DNA from: CADCVT01 sp036389485
GTDB taxonomy: Bacteria; Actinomycetota; Thermoleophilia; Solirubrobacterales; Solirubrobacteraceae
NCBI GenBank assembly: GCA_036389485.1
Contig: DASVPR010000038.1
Location: 1 to 64,000 of the forward strand
Direction: 5' to 3'
Length of the DNA stretch: 64,000 nt
Positions within the stretch are counted from its first letter, which is position 1. Every line of letters starts with the position of its first letter. The position numbers and the translations under genes were made by a program. Below the pieces are notes generated by a model, which ran no database searches, had not been told where the DNA came from, and worked only from the letters and a program-made list of their open reading frames with translations. Positions 8,115-16,187 of this stretch are shown piece after piece.

Positions 8115-9368
8115 GTGCGCCGCCTCGCTCCACTCGCGATCGCGTTCGCCCTGCTCTGCGCCCCCTCCGCCGCGGCCGAGGAGCTCGAGTGCCCGCAGCC
8201 GCTCGCCGGCGCCGCGCGAGCGCCGGTGCTCCTGGTGCCAGGCACCAACCTCGAGCCGAAGGCGAACTTCGACTGGAACTACGAGCCGGCGCTGACCGCT
8301 GCCGGGATCCCGTGGTGCGCCGTCACGCTGCCGCGCTACGCGATGGGCGACATCCAGGACTCCGCCGAGCACGTCCTCGCCGCGCTGCGGCGCATGCACG
8401 CCGAGGCGGGCCGGCGCATCTCGATCGTCGGGTTCTCGCAGGGCGGCATGATCGGCCGGTGGGTGCTCAAATGGTGGCCCGAGACGCGGGCGATGGTCGA
8501 GGACCTCGTCGGGCTCGCGCCGTCGAACCACGGCACCCTGACCGCGAGGCCGGCGTGCTCGGCGCAGTGCCCGGCCGCGTACTGGCAGCAGCGCGACGAC
8601 GCGAAGTTCATCGCCGCGCTGAACGACGGCGTGGAGACGTTCGCCGGCATCGACTACACGGTCGCCTTCACCCGCAACGACGAGGTGGTCACGCCGAACG
8701 CCGACGCGGCGACCGGCTCCTCGGCGCTACGCACCGGCGACGGACGGATCGCGAACGTCCGCATCCAGGACGTCTGCCCGAACGACACCGCCGACCACCT
8801 CGTCCTCGGCAGCTACGACCCGGTCGGCTGGGCGCTCGCCCTCGACGCGCTCACCCACGACGGCCCGGCCGACCCCGCACGGGTCCCACCGACGACCTGC
8901 GCGCAGCCGTTCATGCCCGGCGTCGACCCCGCCGCGTTCCCCGCGAACTGGGGCCGATACGCGGCGACGGTCGGCGAGGGCTCGCGCCAGGCCGAGCAGG
9001 TCACCCAGGAGCCGCCGCTCAAGTGCTACGTCACCGGCACCTGCGGCGCCGACGCGCCCGCTTCACCGCGGCGCCCGGGCGGCGCCGGCCCGCCGGAGCG
9101 GTCCACTTCTCGTCGCTGCATCCGCCGCGGCCGGTTCACGATCCACCTCGACCGCCGGCTGCGCCGCGCGCGCGTCACCGTTGGCGGCCGGCGCGCGAAG
9201 GTGCGGCGGAGGCGCGGGCGCCTGACCGCCGTCGTCGACTTGCGTGGGCGCAGGAACGGCATCGTGACGGTGCGCGTCCGCGGAGTCACGAAGGGCGGGC
9301 GTCGCGTGACGAGGACGCGTCGCTTCTCCACGTGCGCCTACTCCCCGACCAGCCACTCGGGAAGGTGA
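8115..9368 (+). CDS. Secreted lipase with Arg-rich C-terminal module
   Basis: Exported alpha/beta hydrolase of 417 residues. GTG 8115 starts a signal peptide (MRRLAPLAIAFALLCAPSAAA); an ATG at 8076 would lengthen the cytoplasmic end only. The catalytic part has VLLVPGTNL, the nucleophile elbow GFSQGG (Ser about 108) and LAPSNHGT, typical of class 1 actinobacterial lipases (Candida antarctica lipase B-like and CPQPL-start families). From residue about 335 to 407 there is a separate beta-rich, Arg-rich module bounded by two Cys (KVRRRRGRL, VVDLRGR, FSTC) that is also present at the end of the giant protein at 31 kb. The 3' end overlaps the convergent HEPN gene by 31 bases. The oxyanion segment is encoded by the palindrome GGTGCCAGGCACC. 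Confidence 0.9.
   Translation: MRRLAPLAIAFALLCAPSAAAEELECPQPLAGAARAPVLLVPGTNLEPKANFDWNYEPALTAAGIPWCAVTLPRYAMGDIQDSAEHVLAALRRMHAEAGRRISIVGFSQGGMIGRWVLKWWPETRAMVEDLVGLAPSNHGTLTARPACSAQCPAAYWQQRDDAKFIAALNDGVETFAGIDYTVAFTRNDEVVTPNADAATGSSALRTGDGRIANVRIQDVCPNDTADHLVLGSYDPVGWALALDALTHDGPADPARVPPTTCAQPFMPGVDPAAFPANWGRYAATVGEGSRQAEQVTQEPPLKCYVTGTCGADAPASPRRPGGAGPPERSTSRRCIRRGRFTIHLDRRLRRARVTVGGRRAKVRRRRGRLTAVVDLRGRRNGIVTVRVRGVTKGGRRVTRTRRFSTCAYSPTSHSGR
8234..8246. repeat. Palindrome GGTGCCAGGCACC inside a gene
   Basis: Another single copy of the arrayed palindrome, within the lipase gene, encoding Leu-Val-Pro-Gly-Thr in the same reading frame as the copy in the aminotransferase gene. Confidence 0.75.
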
Positions 9369-9769
9369 GGACGGAGCGCATCCTCCACATGGCGGATCAG
9401 CGCCGCGACAGCGTCCGCTGCAGCGTCCAGGTCCCCCGGCTCGGCGAACCCCGCCGCGTAGGAAACCTGGTTGCGTGAGACACGCGTGTCGTCCAGCTGG
9501 TCGACCAGCGCTTGATCGACACCCGGAAGGAACGCGGCCGCCTGCTCGATCCTCAGGACGTGCCCACCCTCGACTCCAACGACCTGGAAGCCGTTGATCG
9601 CGAGCACGGCGTCGCAGGGGGCGATCGTCGCGCCGTGAAGAAGCACTTGCCGGCCTTCGGCGCCCAGCCCGGCGAGCGAGGCGTCATCCGCGAAGCCGCG
9701 AGCCCGCAGCAGGAATGCGTTCGCGAGGAACGGGTCGGGCTCGATGCGTTCGAGTTGGGCGTCGGTCAC
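9338..9769 (-). CDS. HEPN-domain protein, probable toxin of an MNT/HEPN module
   Basis: All-helical protein of 143 residues directly coupled to the nucleotidyltransferase gene upstream (start and stop overlap in an ATGA). In MntA/HepT-type (type VII) toxin-antitoxin pairs the HEPN partner is an RNase toxin whose Rx4-6H motif is blocked when the MNT protein AMPylates a nearby Tyr. Here the best candidate motif is SRNQVSYAAG (about 99-108), an R-N-x3-Y form that keeps Arg and the polar residue but has Tyr where His is usual. The protein may therefore be a variant HEPN or of altered activity. The order is antitoxin-like gene first, toxin-like gene second. The assignment rests mostly on gene pairing, helical character and this motif. 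Confidence 0.65.
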   Translation of the reverse strand: MTDAQLERIEPDPFLANAFLLRARGFADDASLAGLGAEGRQVLLHGATIAPCDAVLAINGFQVVGVEGGHVLRIEQAAAFLPGVDQALVDQLDDTRVSRNQVSYAAGFAEPGDLDAAADAVAALIRHVEDALRPHLPEWLVGE

Positions 9770-10362
9770 GCCGCTGCGAGGTCATCGAGGGAACCGATGA
9801 GATCGATCCGCGGACCGTGCAGGATCTTGCCGAGAAACGGGTTTCGCGTTTCCACAAGCTGCCGGAAATCCGCCTCCTTTAGTACGGACGGGTCGATGTC
9901 GCGGGCCACTCGTTTACCGACGCGGCGTAGGGCGCGCTGGATCTGCTGCCTTCCTGCGTCGGCGACGACGATGACGTCGATGTCGCTGTCCAGCCTCACC
10001 TTCCCCGCCGCCCAGCTGCCGTGCACGGCGGCCGCTTTGACCCCGTCGAACCCTGACAGGACGTCCCGGAGCTGCGCCGGAACGCCCGTGGTGAGCTCGA
10101 GCAGTTCGCGGAGTGGGCGGTACGCGGGCGAGGCGACGGCCGCCCGGTAGGCGTGTGGCCGCTGCCGAGCATCCCTCGCAAGCAGCCCTGCCTCGACCAG
10201 TCTCCGAACCTCCCGGTGGACGGAGGACGTTGGTGCGTCTAGCCGCTCGGCGAGCTCCTCCAACGTCCATGTCCTCTCGGGCTGCAGCAACAGCAGCCCG
10301 AGCATCTCCACCTGCATCGGCGAGCGGAACATCGGAAGCAGCGCGGGGGCCGACGTTCGCAT
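9766..10362 (-). CDS. HTH plus minimal nucleotidyltransferase (MNT) protein, probable antitoxin
   Basis: Protein of 198 residues with two domains. Residues about 17-75 form a winged helix-turn-helix (TWTLEELAERLDAPTSSVHR, then the wing). Residues about 105-190 are a DNA-polymerase-beta-type minimal nucleotidyltransferase with the diagnostic GSWAAGKVRLDSDID motif (about 115-129), containing GS and the two metal-binding Asp. The fusion suggests that one protein both represses its own promoter and modifies the HEPN partner encoded immediately downstream. The start at 10362 lies six bases after a good -10 box, so the message appears leaderless, supporting this ATG over later Met codons. Confidence 0.85.
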   Translation of the reverse strand: MRTSAPALLPMFRSPMQVEMLGLLLLQPERTWTLEELAERLDAPTSSVHREVRRLVEAGLLARDARQRPHAYRAAVASPAYRPLRELLELTTGVPAQLRDVLSGFDGVKAAAVHGSWAAGKVRLDSDIDVIVVADAGRQQIQRALRRVGKRVARDIDPSVLKEADFRQLVETRNPFLGKILHGPRIDLIGSLDDLAAA

Positions 10363-10368
10363 AACGAG

Positions 10369-10397
10369 AAGATAGATTCGCGAAAAGGGAACGTCAA
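10369..10397 (-). promoter_or_regulatory. Sigma-70-type promoter of the MNT/HEPN operon
   Basis: On the minus strand TTGACG (10397-10392) and TATCTT (10374-10369) are separated by 17 bases. The ATG follows the -10 box after six bases, so transcription should begin at or next to the start codon, giving a leaderless mRNA. The spacer is unusually AT-rich for this window. Confidence 0.7.
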
Positions 10398-10400
10398 CCT

Positions 10401-11399
10401 TCAGGCGGCGGCCGGCAGCACGTCGGCGAACGCCTCGGCGATCAGCTCGTAGGAGCGGCGGCGCGCGGCGTGGGAGTGCGTGATCGTCACGATCATCGCC
10501 TCCTCGGCGCCGTAGGCGCTCACGAGCTCCTCGAGCTTCGTGCGGACCTTCGCGGGCGTGCCGATGATCGCTCGGCGCCCGCCGCCGGAGCCCTCCGGCC
10601 GCGCGCCCTGCGATTCGAGGAACCGCAGCGCCTTCTCGACCGGCGGCACCGGGATCAGGCGGCCGTGGCGCAGGAGCGTCAGCGTCATGCGCGAGGACGA
10701 CGCGAGCCGCTGCGCCTCCTCGTCGGTGTCGGCGCAGATGACCCACGCGGCGACCATCACGCGCGGCTCGGGAACGCGCTCCCGGTACGTCGTGACGATC
10801 TCCGCGCCGCCCGGGTTGATGAAGTCCGCGAACGAGTACGGCAGGCCGAGCTCCGCCGCCCACACGGCGCTCTGCAGCGAGGAGCCGAGCAGCCAGACCT
10901 CCGGCGTCTCCGGCCGCCCCGGTAGGGTCGCCTCGAGCCGCTTGAACGGATGGTCGGCGGGCAGCGTCCCGTGGAGGTAGCCGAGCAGCTCGGCCAGCTG
11001 CTGCGGGAAGTCGTCGGGCGAGACCTCGCGCCGGTCGCGCTGCAACGCGAACGTCGTCAGCGGATCGGTGCCGGACGCCCGGCCGATCCCGAGGTCGATC
11101 CGTCCCGGGAACAACCCGCTCAACAGGCTGAACGACTCCGCCACCTTCAACGGCGAGTAGTGCGGCAGCATCACGCCGCCGCTGCCGACCCGCAACCGCG
11201 CCGTGACCGACGCGATCGGCCCGACGAGGACCTCCGGCGACGGCCCCGCCAGCGACGGCCCGCCGTGGTGCTCGGCCACCCAGTACCGGTGGAAGCCGAG
11301 CGCGTCGCACAGACGCGCGAGGTCGATCGTGTTGCGCAGCGCGTCCGCGCCGGTGGAGCCCTCCGGCACGGGGGACTGGTCGAGGACGCTGAGCCGCAC
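10401..11399 (-). CDS. LLM-class flavin-dependent oxidoreductase
   Basis: Luciferase-like monooxygenase of 332 residues, a TIM barrel using reduced flavin (FMN or F420). GTG 11399 is chosen because MRLSVLDQSPVP is the standard beginning of this group. Typical features: RYWVAEHHGGPSLAGPSPEV, VGSGGVMLPHYSPLKVAE, FPGRIDLGIGRASGTD and a late GTPAKVRTKLEEL segment. These match the MsnO8/YhbW-type subgroup, which is FMN-linked; the substrate is unknown. The gene stands alone, divergent from the secreted protease gene and head-to-tail with the toxin-antitoxin operon promoter just beyond its 3' end. Confidence 0.92.
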   Translation of the reverse strand: MRLSVLDQSPVPEGSTGADALRNTIDLARLCDALGFHRYWVAEHHGGPSLAGPSPEVLVGPIASVTARLRVGSGGVMLPHYSPLKVAESFSLLSGLFPGRIDLGIGRASGTDPLTTFALQRDRREVSPDDFPQQLAELLGYLHGTLPADHPFKRLEATLPGRPETPEVWLLGSSLQSAVWAAELGLPYSFADFINPGGAEIVTTYRERVPEPRVMVAAWVICADTDEEAQRLASSSRMTLTLLRHGRLIPVPPVEKALRFLESQGARPEGSGGGRRAIIGTPAKVRTKLEELVSAYGAEEAMIVTITHSHAARRRSYELIAEAFADVLPAAA

Positions 11400-11485
11400 G
11401 CGGGCGAAGCTAGCAACCTGGCGTTTCACCGCTACGGCACCCGGGAACGCCAAAACGTGACCGTTTCGACGACCCCCGGAGATCC

Positions 11486-12349
11486 ATGCGCCTGATCAAG
11501 ACGCTCGTGGTCGTCGTCGCCGCGCTTGCCTGCGCGCAGCCTGCGATGGCGTCCGACACCGACACGTTCCGAAAGCCGAGCCCGCTCAGCGACCAGCTGA
11601 AGGCCGAGATCCACGCCGCCGGCGCGAAGGGAGTGCAGGTCGCGGAGGAGGAGCTGAACCTCTGGTGCCCCGGCGTCCAGGCCCCGGGCGTCAGCGCCAA
11701 CGGCTGCATCGTCGCCCCGTACGGCTGCACCGCGAACTTCATCTTCAGCAACGGCACCGGCTGGCGCACGAACCCGTACATCGGCACCGCCAGCCACTGC
11801 AGCGACAAGAACGGCGAGCCGGTGATCATGCAGGTGGACACGACGACGCTGGCGGAGGTCGGCACCGTCTACCGGCAGACGGCCGGGGAGGAGCCGGGGA
11901 ACGACTTCGCGCTCATCCAGATCTACCCCGAGGTCGCGGCGAAGTGGGGCGTCAACCCGGCGATCCCGACCGGCGGCCCGCAGGGCATCTACACGGGCTG
12001 TGACCCGCAGGTCGTCAAGAACTACGGCCACGGCTACGGCGTCGCGGTCGGCCAGGGCAAGCCGGAGGCGGGCGTCGCGGTCGACTGGTACAGCGACGGC
12101 TACGGCTGGTTCGGCGCCGGGATCATGGGCGACTCCGGGAGCGGCATCACGATCCAGGACAACCGCTCGGCCGGCAACTTCACCCACATCATCCTGGTCG
12201 ACCTGCGCGGCATCTACACGCCGGGCGAGCTGACCGGGATGCGGACGACGAAGATCCTCGAGTTCCTCGGGACCGGGTGGTCGCAGGTCAACGCGGACGG
12301 CTCGCTGTCCCGCGCGACCGGCGCGCCCTGCCCGGCCTCCAACTACTAG
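11486..12349 (+). CDS. Secreted chymotrypsin-like (S1) serine protease
   Basis: Exported protein of 287 residues with signal peptide MRLIKTLVVVVAALACAQPAMA. The S1 catalytic triad is readable: His104 in GTASHC, Asp140 in GNDFALI and Ser217 in GDSGSG. Several Cys pairs (CPGV...NGC, YGC, SHC) suggest disulfides in the extracellular domain. Between the signal peptide and the protease core lies a short pro-like segment (DTDTFRKPSPLSDQLKAEI). The start has a GGAG ribosome-binding sequence nine bases upstream. A strong hairpin follows the stop, so the gene is probably transcribed alone. It is divergent from the flavin monooxygenase gene (86-base gap). Confidence 0.88.
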   Translation: MRLIKTLVVVVAALACAQPAMASDTDTFRKPSPLSDQLKAEIHAAGAKGVQVAEEELNLWCPGVQAPGVSANGCIVAPYGCTANFIFSNGTGWRTNPYIGTASHCSDKNGEPVIMQVDTTTLAEVGTVYRQTAGEEPGNDFALIQIYPEVAAKWGVNPAIPTGGPQGIYTGCDPQVVKNYGHGYGVAVGQGKPEAGVAVDWYSDGYGWFGAGIMGDSGSGITIQDNRSAGNFTHIILVDLRGIYTPGELTGMRTTKILEFLGTGWSQVNADGSLSRATGAPCPASNY

Positions 12350-12366
12350 ACCCGGAGGGGCGACCG

Positions 12367-12400
12367 AGCCGGGGCACGGCTGCGACGCTGTGCCCCGGCT
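12367..12400 (+). terminator. Hairpin terminator after the S1 protease gene
   Basis: Arms AGCCGGGGCAC and GTGCCCCGGCT form a perfect 11-bp GC-rich stem with a 12-base loop, 17 bases after the protease stop. There is no clear T-tract, as is common for actinobacterial terminators. Confidence 0.65.
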
Positions 12401-13185
12401 TGTGGTTCCAGCTCGACAACGCGGCCCTCGACGCGGCGCAGGCGCTGTGCGTCGCGCTGCCCGCCGCCGGGCTCCCGGCGGCGCTCGCGCGCCTGACCGG
12501 CCGCGGCTGGGCGCTCGTCGCGCCGCTGTCGATCTTCGTCAGCGTCGCGGTGATCGCGCTGTGGACGGCGAGCGCGCAGGTGCTCGCGTGGATCGCCCTG
12601 ATCCTCGTCCCGCCCGGGTGCGCGCTCGCGCTCGGCTGGGCCGGACGGGGCGCGCGCCGCGCGCTGGCGTGGCTGGCGCCCGTCCTGCTGGCGATCGCGA
12701 TCGCCGCGCCGGAGGCGTCGACGGGCGGCGAGCTGGCCCGCCTCGCGCTCGTCATCGGCTCGTGCGTCACCCTCGGAAGGCTGCTCGCCGGCGCCACCCC
12801 GCTGCCGTTCCTGAAGGCCGCCGTCTACGCGATGGCGCTCGTCGACGCCGCGTACGTCTTCGGCGAGCTGTCGACCGAGCAGAACCGTCACTTCGCGCGC
12901 GCCACCGCGGCCGAGGGCCTGCCGCAGCTGCACGTCAACGTCCTCGGGAGCTCGTCACTCGACTACGGCGACTTCTTCGCCGCGGGCGTCGTCGGCGGGA
13001 TCCTCGCCGCCGAGCGCGTGCCGCAGGCATGGGCGGCGTTCGGCTGCCTCGCGTTCGCGCTCACGTGGAACCAGCTCTTCCTCGTGACCGACTCGCTGCC
13101 GGCGACGGTGCCGCCGGCGGCGGTCCTGCTCGCCGTGAGCGTCGCGCGCGTCACGCGCCGCCCGCGCGTAGGGTTCGCCGGATGA
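12400..13185 (+). CDS. Polytopic membrane protein, possibly presenilin-like aspartyl protease
   Basis: Integral membrane protein of about 261 residues with seven to nine predicted helices. The start is uncertain: TTG 12400 sits on the 3' arm of the preceding hairpin, and later GTG codons would lose the first helix. Two membrane aspartates stand out: KAAVYAMALVDAAYVFG and, about 45 residues on, LDYGDFFAAGVVGG, followed in the last helix by LPATVPPAAVLL. This order (YD-type helix, G-x-GD-type helix, then a Pro/Ala-rich PAL-like turn) recalls presenilin/signal-peptide-peptidase homologues of archaea and bacteria. The match is partial, because the GxGD Gly is replaced by Asp/Tyr. The stop overlaps the SDR start in an ATGA junction. 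Confidence 0.6.
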   Translation: MWFQLDNAALDAAQALCVALPAAGLPAALARLTGRGWALVAPLSIFVSVAVIALWTASAQVLAWIALILVPPGCALALGWAGRGARRALAWLAPVLLAIAIAAPEASTGGELARLALVIGSCVTLGRLLAGATPLPFLKAAVYAMALVDAAYVFGELSTEQNRHFARATAAEGLPQLHVNVLGSSSLDYGDFFAAGVVGGILAAERVPQAWAAFGCLAFALTWNQLFLVTDSLPATVPPAAVLLAVSVARVTRRPRVGFAG

Positions 13186-13961
13186 TCGCGGTCATCACCG
13201 GAGCGTCGAGCGGGATCGGCGCGGCGACGGCGCGGGCGCTGCGCCGCGAGCGGCCGGACGCGAAGATCGTCCTCGTGGCGCGGCGGGAGGACAAGCTGCG
13301 CGCACTGGCCGGCGAGCTCGGCGCCACGTACGTCGCCGCGGACCTCCTCGACGAGGACGCGCCCGCGAAGGTCCGCGCGCAGCTCGACGGCGAGCTGCAC
13401 CTCCTCGTCAACAACGCCGGGACGTCCTGGCGCGCGACGTTCGCCGACGGCGGCTTCGCGAACGTCGACCGCCACATGCAGATCAACTTCAACGCCTCGG
13501 TCCGCCTCACCGAGGCGCTGCTCCCGCACCTCCGCGCGTGCGCGCCGAGCGCGATCGTCAACGTCGCGAGCGTCGCGGGGCGCGTCGCGCGCGCCGGGGC
13601 GGGCTCGTACAGCGCCAGCAAGTTCGCCCTCATCGGCTGGAGCGACGCGCTCTACCTCGAGGAGAGGCCCAGCGGCGTGCACGTCGGCCTCGTGCTCCCG
13701 GGGTTCATCAAGACCGAGGGCTTCCCGGCCGCGGAGCTGACCGCCAAGCGCGCGACGCGCTGGCTCGTCTCGACCGAGGAGAAGGCCGCCGCCGCGATCC
13801 TCGACGCCGGGTTGCGCGGCAGGGCCGAGGTCTACGTCCCGCGCCCATGGCGCATCATCCCGATCCTCCGCACGCTGACGCCCGGCCTGCTGCGGCGCGC
13901 CGGCGGCGGAGCGGTCGCCAAGGCGACCCTCACCAAGACCGGCGCGGATCAGCGGCCGTAG
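13182..13961 (+). CDS. Short-chain dehydrogenase/reductase (SDR)
   Basis: Classical SDR of 259 residues. It has the Rossmann dinucleotide motif TGASSGIG, the NNAG segment, the catalytic Ser (VNVASVAG) and YSASK (catalytic Tyr and Lys). The C-terminal extension after about 215 (GRAEVYVPRPWRIIPILRTLTPGLL) is a hydrophobic/basic tail seen in SDRs that associate with membranes and act on lipid substrates. It starts inside the stop of the membrane-protein gene, so both are in one operon. The 3' end overlaps that of the convergent M20 peptidase gene by 13 bases. Substrate unknown. Confidence 0.9.
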   Translation: MIAVITGASSGIGAATARALRRERPDAKIVLVARREDKLRALAGELGATYVAADLLDEDAPAKVRAQLDGELHLLVNNAGTSWRATFADGGFANVDRHMQINFNASVRLTEALLPHLRACAPSAIVNVASVAGRVARAGAGSYSASKFALIGWSDALYLEERPSGVHVGLVLPGFIKTEGFPAAELTAKRATRWLVSTEEKAAAAILDAGLRGRAEVYVPRPWRIIPILRTLTPGLLRRAGGGAVAKATLTKTGADQRP

Positions 13962-15238
13962 CGCTCGAGCGCGGTGTGGATCGCTCGGGTGCCGAACTCG
14001 AGCGACTCGACGGGGATGCGCTCGTCGGCGGCGTGGATGATCTCGGTGAACCTGAGGTCCTTCGGCAGCTGCATCGGGAGGTAGCCGTAGGTCTGGATGC
14101 CGAGCTTCGCGAAGATGCGGCCGTCGCTGACGCCGGGGAGGAGCATCGGGACGGGCGTGCCGGTCGGGTCCTGCTCGCGGAGCACCTCGCCGAGCAGCTC
14201 GAACAGGCCGTAGTCCGCGGTCGCGGGCGCCTCCTCGAACCGGCCGACCTCGAGCTCGACGTCGTCGCCGACGAGCCCGTGCAGCTCCCGGACCATGTCG
14301 TCCGGGCCGAAGCCCGGCAGCAACCGCCCGTCCAGCTCGACCGTCGCCTCGCTCGGGATCACGTTCACCTTGTCGCCCGCGCGCAGGATCGTCGCGTTGA
14401 CCGTGTTGTGCAGCATCGGCTCGAAGGAGCGCGCCGCGTCGCCCAGCACCCGCAGCAGCGGGTCGCTCAGCCGCGGCTCGAGCAGCCCCCGCAAGGGCAG
14501 GCGCGCCGGCGGCGGCAGCTCGGCGGCGATCCCCTCGATCATCCGCCGCGGGACGTCCGTGACGTGCACCGGCAGGCGGCCGCGGTCGAGGTCGCGCAGC
14601 AGCTTCGCGAGCCGCGCCGCCGTCCCGCCGCGCATCGGCAGCGACCCGTGCCCGCCCGGCCCGCGCACCGTCGCCCGCATCCAGCACATCTGCTTCTCGA
14701 GCACCTGGATCGGATAGAAGCGCTTGCCGGCGACGTCCATCGAGAAGCCGCCGAACTCGCCGATCGCGTACTTCACGCCGCCGAACAGCGACGCGTGCTC
14801 GTTCACCAGGAAACGCGCGCCGCAGTCGCCGCCCGCCTCCTCGTCGGACAGCGCGCAGAAGATCACGTCGCCGGCGGTCGAGGGCTTCCGCAGGACGGCG
14901 GAGGCCATCATCGCCACGCCGCCCTTCATGTCGAGCGCGCCGCGGCCCCAGACGTAGCCGCCCTCGATCGCGGCCTCGAAGGGCGGGTGCGCCCACTGCT
15001 GCCCGGCGGTGGACACGACGTCGACGTGCCCCTGCAGCAGCAGCGGCGGCGCCGACCCGGCCCCGGGCAGGCGCGCGACGAGGTTCGGCCGATCGCCGTC
15101 CTTCGCGAGCACGCGCGTCTCGAAGCCCGCGTCGGTGAAGAGGCCCTCGAGGAAGCCGATGCACTCCCGCTCAGAGCCCGGCGGGTTCGTTGTGTCGAAG
15201 CGGATGAGCCGCTGCAGCAGCTCGACAGGGTCGGTCAC
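13949..15238 (-). CDS. M20-family metallopeptidase (ArgE/DapE/carboxypeptidase-like)
   Basis: Cytoplasmic di-zinc amidohydrolase/peptidase of 429 residues. Metal ligands are visible in GHVDVVS (His, Asp), WGRGALDMKGG (bridging Asp) and SDEEAGGDCG (catalytic Glu pair), with a late HNTVNAT dimerisation segment and a conserved terminal His region (GTRAIH). The opening LLQRLIRFDTTNPPG is typical. GTG 15238 overlaps the stop of the upstream alpha/beta hydrolase gene by four bases, so the two form an operon. M20 members of this length hydrolyse N-acyl amino acids or peptides; the exact substrate is unresolved. Confidence 0.92.
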   Translation of the reverse strand: MTDPVELLQRLIRFDTTNPPGSERECIGFLEGLFTDAGFETRVLAKDGDRPNLVARLPGAGSAPPLLLQGHVDVVSTAGQQWAHPPFEAAIEGGYVWGRGALDMKGGVAMMASAVLRKPSTAGDVIFCALSDEEAGGDCGARFLVNEHASLFGGVKYAIGEFGGFSMDVAGKRFYPIQVLEKQMCWMRATVRGPGGHGSLPMRGGTAARLAKLLRDLDRGRLPVHVTDVPRRMIEGIAAELPPPARLPLRGLLEPRLSDPLLRVLGDAARSFEPMLHNTVNATILRAGDKVNVIPSEATVELDGRLLPGFGPDDMVRELHGLVGDDVELEVGRFEEAPATADYGLFELLGEVLREQDPTGTPVPMLLPGVSDGRIFAKLGIQTYGYLPMQLPKDLRFTEIIHAADERIPVESLEFGTRAIHTALERYGR

Positions 15239-16131
15239 GCCGCGGCGCTCATCCGCCGGCGCCTCTGGGAGCGCGGCGCGACCAGCTCGTGCCAGTCGGC
15301 GTCGTCGAGCGCCGCGGCGGGCGTCGAGGAGAGGAAGTCGTCGAGCACGCGCGCGAGCCCCTCGGGATCCTCGAGGTGGGGGAAGTGGGCGGCGCGAGGC
15401 AGCGTCTCGAACCGGCTGCGCGGGATCGCGCGGTGGGTGGCGACGCCGTGCTCCACCGGGATCGTGTGGTCGCGCTCGCCCCAGACGACCAGCGTCGGGA
15501 CGCCCTCGAGGAGGTACAGGCGGTCCGCCGCGCTGACCTTCTGCCCGCGGACGTCGATGACGGCCCGCAGGGTCTGCAGGAACGCGCGGCGCGCGCCCGG
15601 CTCGGACAGCGGCCGCAGCGCCCGGGCGACGTTGCGCCCCTGCGGTCCGAGGGCCGCGACCCCGGCCACGACCCGCGGATGCGCGGCCGCCGCGACCACC
15701 AGCCCGATCCCGGGCACGGCCATGCTGCGCAGCAGCGGGCTCACCTCGTGGCCGAGCCCGCCGCTGGAGACGAGCACCAGCCGCTGGGTCCGCTGCGGGA
15801 ACTGCCAGAAGAACTGCATCGCCACGCCGCCGCCGAGCGAGTGGCCGACGATCGACGCGCTGTCGACCCCGATGGCCGACAGCAGATCCCGGATCACGGC
15901 CGCGTGCGCGCCGAGCGAGTAGTCGCCGCGCGGCGTCGCGGAGTCCCCGTGGCCGATGAGGTCGGGCGCGATGACGGTGTACCGGTCCGCGAGCCGCAGC
16001 GCGACCCGCTCCCAGTGCCGCGACGAGTTGATCATCCCGTGGATCAGGACGACCGGCGGCCCGCTGCCGGTGATGCGGTAGATCACCCGGTGGCCGTGCA
16101 GCTCGAGCTGCCACTCGTCGAACGTGTGCAT
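15235..16131 (-). CDS. Alpha/beta hydrolase
   Basis: Hydrolase of 298 residues without signal peptide. It has the oxyanion motif LIHGMINSSRHW, the segment DLIGHGDSATP, the nucleophile elbow GHSLGGG, the acid in VVWGERDHTIP and the catalytic His in RAAHFPHLEDP. The order and spacing match the broad HsaD/haloalkane-dehalogenase-like group with Ser as nucleophile. It is first in a two-gene operon with the M20 peptidase, to which it is coupled by a four-base overlap. Possible roles are ester or C-C bond hydrolysis; the neighbour suggests acyl or amide substrates, which is inference. Confidence 0.9.
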   Translation of the reverse strand: MHTFDEWQLELHGHRVIYRITGSGPPVVLIHGMINSSRHWERVALRLADRYTVIAPDLIGHGDSATPRGDYSLGAHAAVIRDLLSAIGVDSASIVGHSLGGGVAMQFFWQFPQRTQRLVLVSSGGLGHEVSPLLRSMAVPGIGLVVAAAAHPRVVAGVAALGPQGRNVARALRPLSEPGARRAFLQTLRAVIDVRGQKVSAADRLYLLEGVPTLVVWGERDHTIPVEHGVATHRAIPRSRFETLPRAAHFPHLEDPEGLARVLDDFLSSTPAAALDDADWHELVAPRSQRRRRMSAAA

Positions 16132-16187
16132 CGGCGCACGCTAGCGCAGTGCCCCCACCGCCGGAGCGGGACGTAGCATCGGGGCGG

